Source: CAIXMG01 sp964550225 (lineage in GTDB: Bacteria > Patescibacteriota > Minisyncoccia > Phycocordibacterales > UBA1006). From it: DNA of 6,110 bases. A program made the translations under genes and the position numbers. The DNA lies in contig CAZJXT010000032.1 of the NCBI GenBank assembly GCA_964550225.1, positions 1-6,110 on the forward strand. Direction: 5' to 3'. The notes below the pieces were generated by a model. The model was not told the DNA's origin, did no database searches, and saw only the letters and a list, made by a program, of their open reading frames with translations. Shown here one piece after another: positions 5,993-6,110 of the stretch. How positions within the stretch are numbered: position 1 is the stretch's first letter; the number at the start of each line of letters is the position of its first letter.

Positions 5993-6001
5993 ATCATAGC
6001 A
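5993..6001 (-). promoter_or_regulatory. Extended -10 element of gatB, placed for a leaderless transcript
   Basis: On the minus strand, TGC is followed by TATGAT (5993-5998), an extended -10 match. Exactly 6 nt separate it from the gatB ATG, so transcription would begin at or beside the A of the start codon. There is no convincing -35 box at 16-18 nt. An alternative pair, TTGTCA (6024-6029) with TATTTT (6001-6006) at 17 nt, would give a leader of about 7 nt. Both options predict no Shine-Dalgarno sequence. Confidence 0.5.
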
Positions 6002-6016
6002 AAATATGATATTTTG
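6000..6016. repeat. Perfect 8-bp-arm palindrome upstream of gatB
   Basis: CAAAATAT and ATATTTTG are exact inverted repeats around a single central G at 6008. The element lies immediately upstream of the gatB -10 box and covers the alternative -10 box. It could be an operator, or a chance AT-rich palindrome. A TATCATA at 5992-5998 is also an inverted copy of TATGATA at 6005-6011. Confidence 0.4.
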
Positions 6017-6022
6017 AGATAC

Positions 6023-6051
6023 TTGACAAGAATATTATTATATGATAACTT
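6023..6051 (+). promoter_or_regulatory. Strong plus-strand promoter divergent from gatB
   Basis: A perfect TTGACA (6023-6028) and TAACTT (6046-6051) are separated by 17 nt, with a TG one base before the -10 box. It overlaps the alternative minus-strand -35 box TTGTCA, so the two directions could compete for polymerase. It faces the partial gene at the right edge, with a leader of about 36 nt. Confidence 0.6.
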
Positions 6052-6093
6052 AGAAAAGTAATTATTTCTTTCACACACAAAATATTATATTCC

Positions 6094-6110
6094 ATGAAAA
6101 CCACGTCTAT
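6094..6110 (+). CDS. First codons of a possible gene running off the right edge
   Basis: An ATG at 6094 is followed by AAA ACC ACG TCT (M-K-T-T-S) and then the window ends. It lies downstream of a near-consensus promoter and so is a reasonable start, but five codons cannot identify a product. A TATTAT box lies 5 nt upstream of the ATG and could also drive a leaderless transcript. No Shine-Dalgarno sequence is visible. Confidence 0.35.

Noticed and set aside
1..6110. CRISPR arrays, tRNA/rRNA genes, insertion sequences or defence genes
   Set aside because: No direct repeat arrays, cloverleaf-like segments, transposase motifs or terminal inverted repeats were seen on either strand.

Overview
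The window looks like a piece of chromosome from a small-genome bacterium of the Patescibacteria/CPR type. This is inferred from three things: the DNA is AT-rich, the phenylalanyl-tRNA synthetase is strongly reduced (both subunits lack domains that most bacteria keep), and there is an exported protein joining an EnvC/PcsB-like coiled coil to a lytic-transglycosylase-like domain, an arrangement I associate with CPR genomes. No 16S or other taxonomic marker is present, so the assignment is tentative.

Layout, from the right end. A divergent intergenic region (5987-6093) carries a promoter for gatB on the minus strand and a strong promoter on the plus strand for a gene of which only the first codons are visible (6094 onward). 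gatB (4562-5986, minus) is a single-gene unit. It ends at a symmetrical terminator shared with a convergent 51-codon plus-strand ORF (4365-4520) that encodes a probable single-pass membrane miniprotein. The promoter of that ORF lies back to back with the pheS promoter. Then comes a tight minus-strand operon, pheS - unknown gene - pheT (4276 down to 1689), with 3 and 5 nt between genes. A hairpin terminator follows, then rplY (ribosomal protein bL25/CTC, 1626-985) with its own promoter, a second hairpin terminator, and the 5' part of the coiled-coil/transglycosylase-like gene (926 to beyond position 1).

Functionally this is mostly translation: charging of tRNA-Phe (PheS/PheT), the indirect route to Gln-tRNA and/or Asn-tRNA (GatB of GatCAB; gatA and gatC are not in the window), and a 5S-rRNA-binding ribosomal protein, next to one cell-envelope gene. 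No rRNA, tRNA, CRISPR array or insertion sequence was seen.

The most interesting points are: (1) an AT-rich unknown gene with a Cys-Glu-Gly-His motif inserted between pheS and pheT, whose N-terminal half resembles by eye the TTSSCSGR region of the tRNA-Phe-modifying TYW3 family; (2) a PheRS beta subunit without the B3/B4 editing domain and without the B2 tRNA-binding domain, paired with an alpha subunit without its N-terminal coiled coil; (3) gene starts lying only 6-11 nt downstream of -10 boxes with no Shine-Dalgarno sequences, which suggests leaderless or nearly leaderless mRNAs; and (4) the unannotated membrane miniprotein. Nothing here looks like a defence system or a mobile element.
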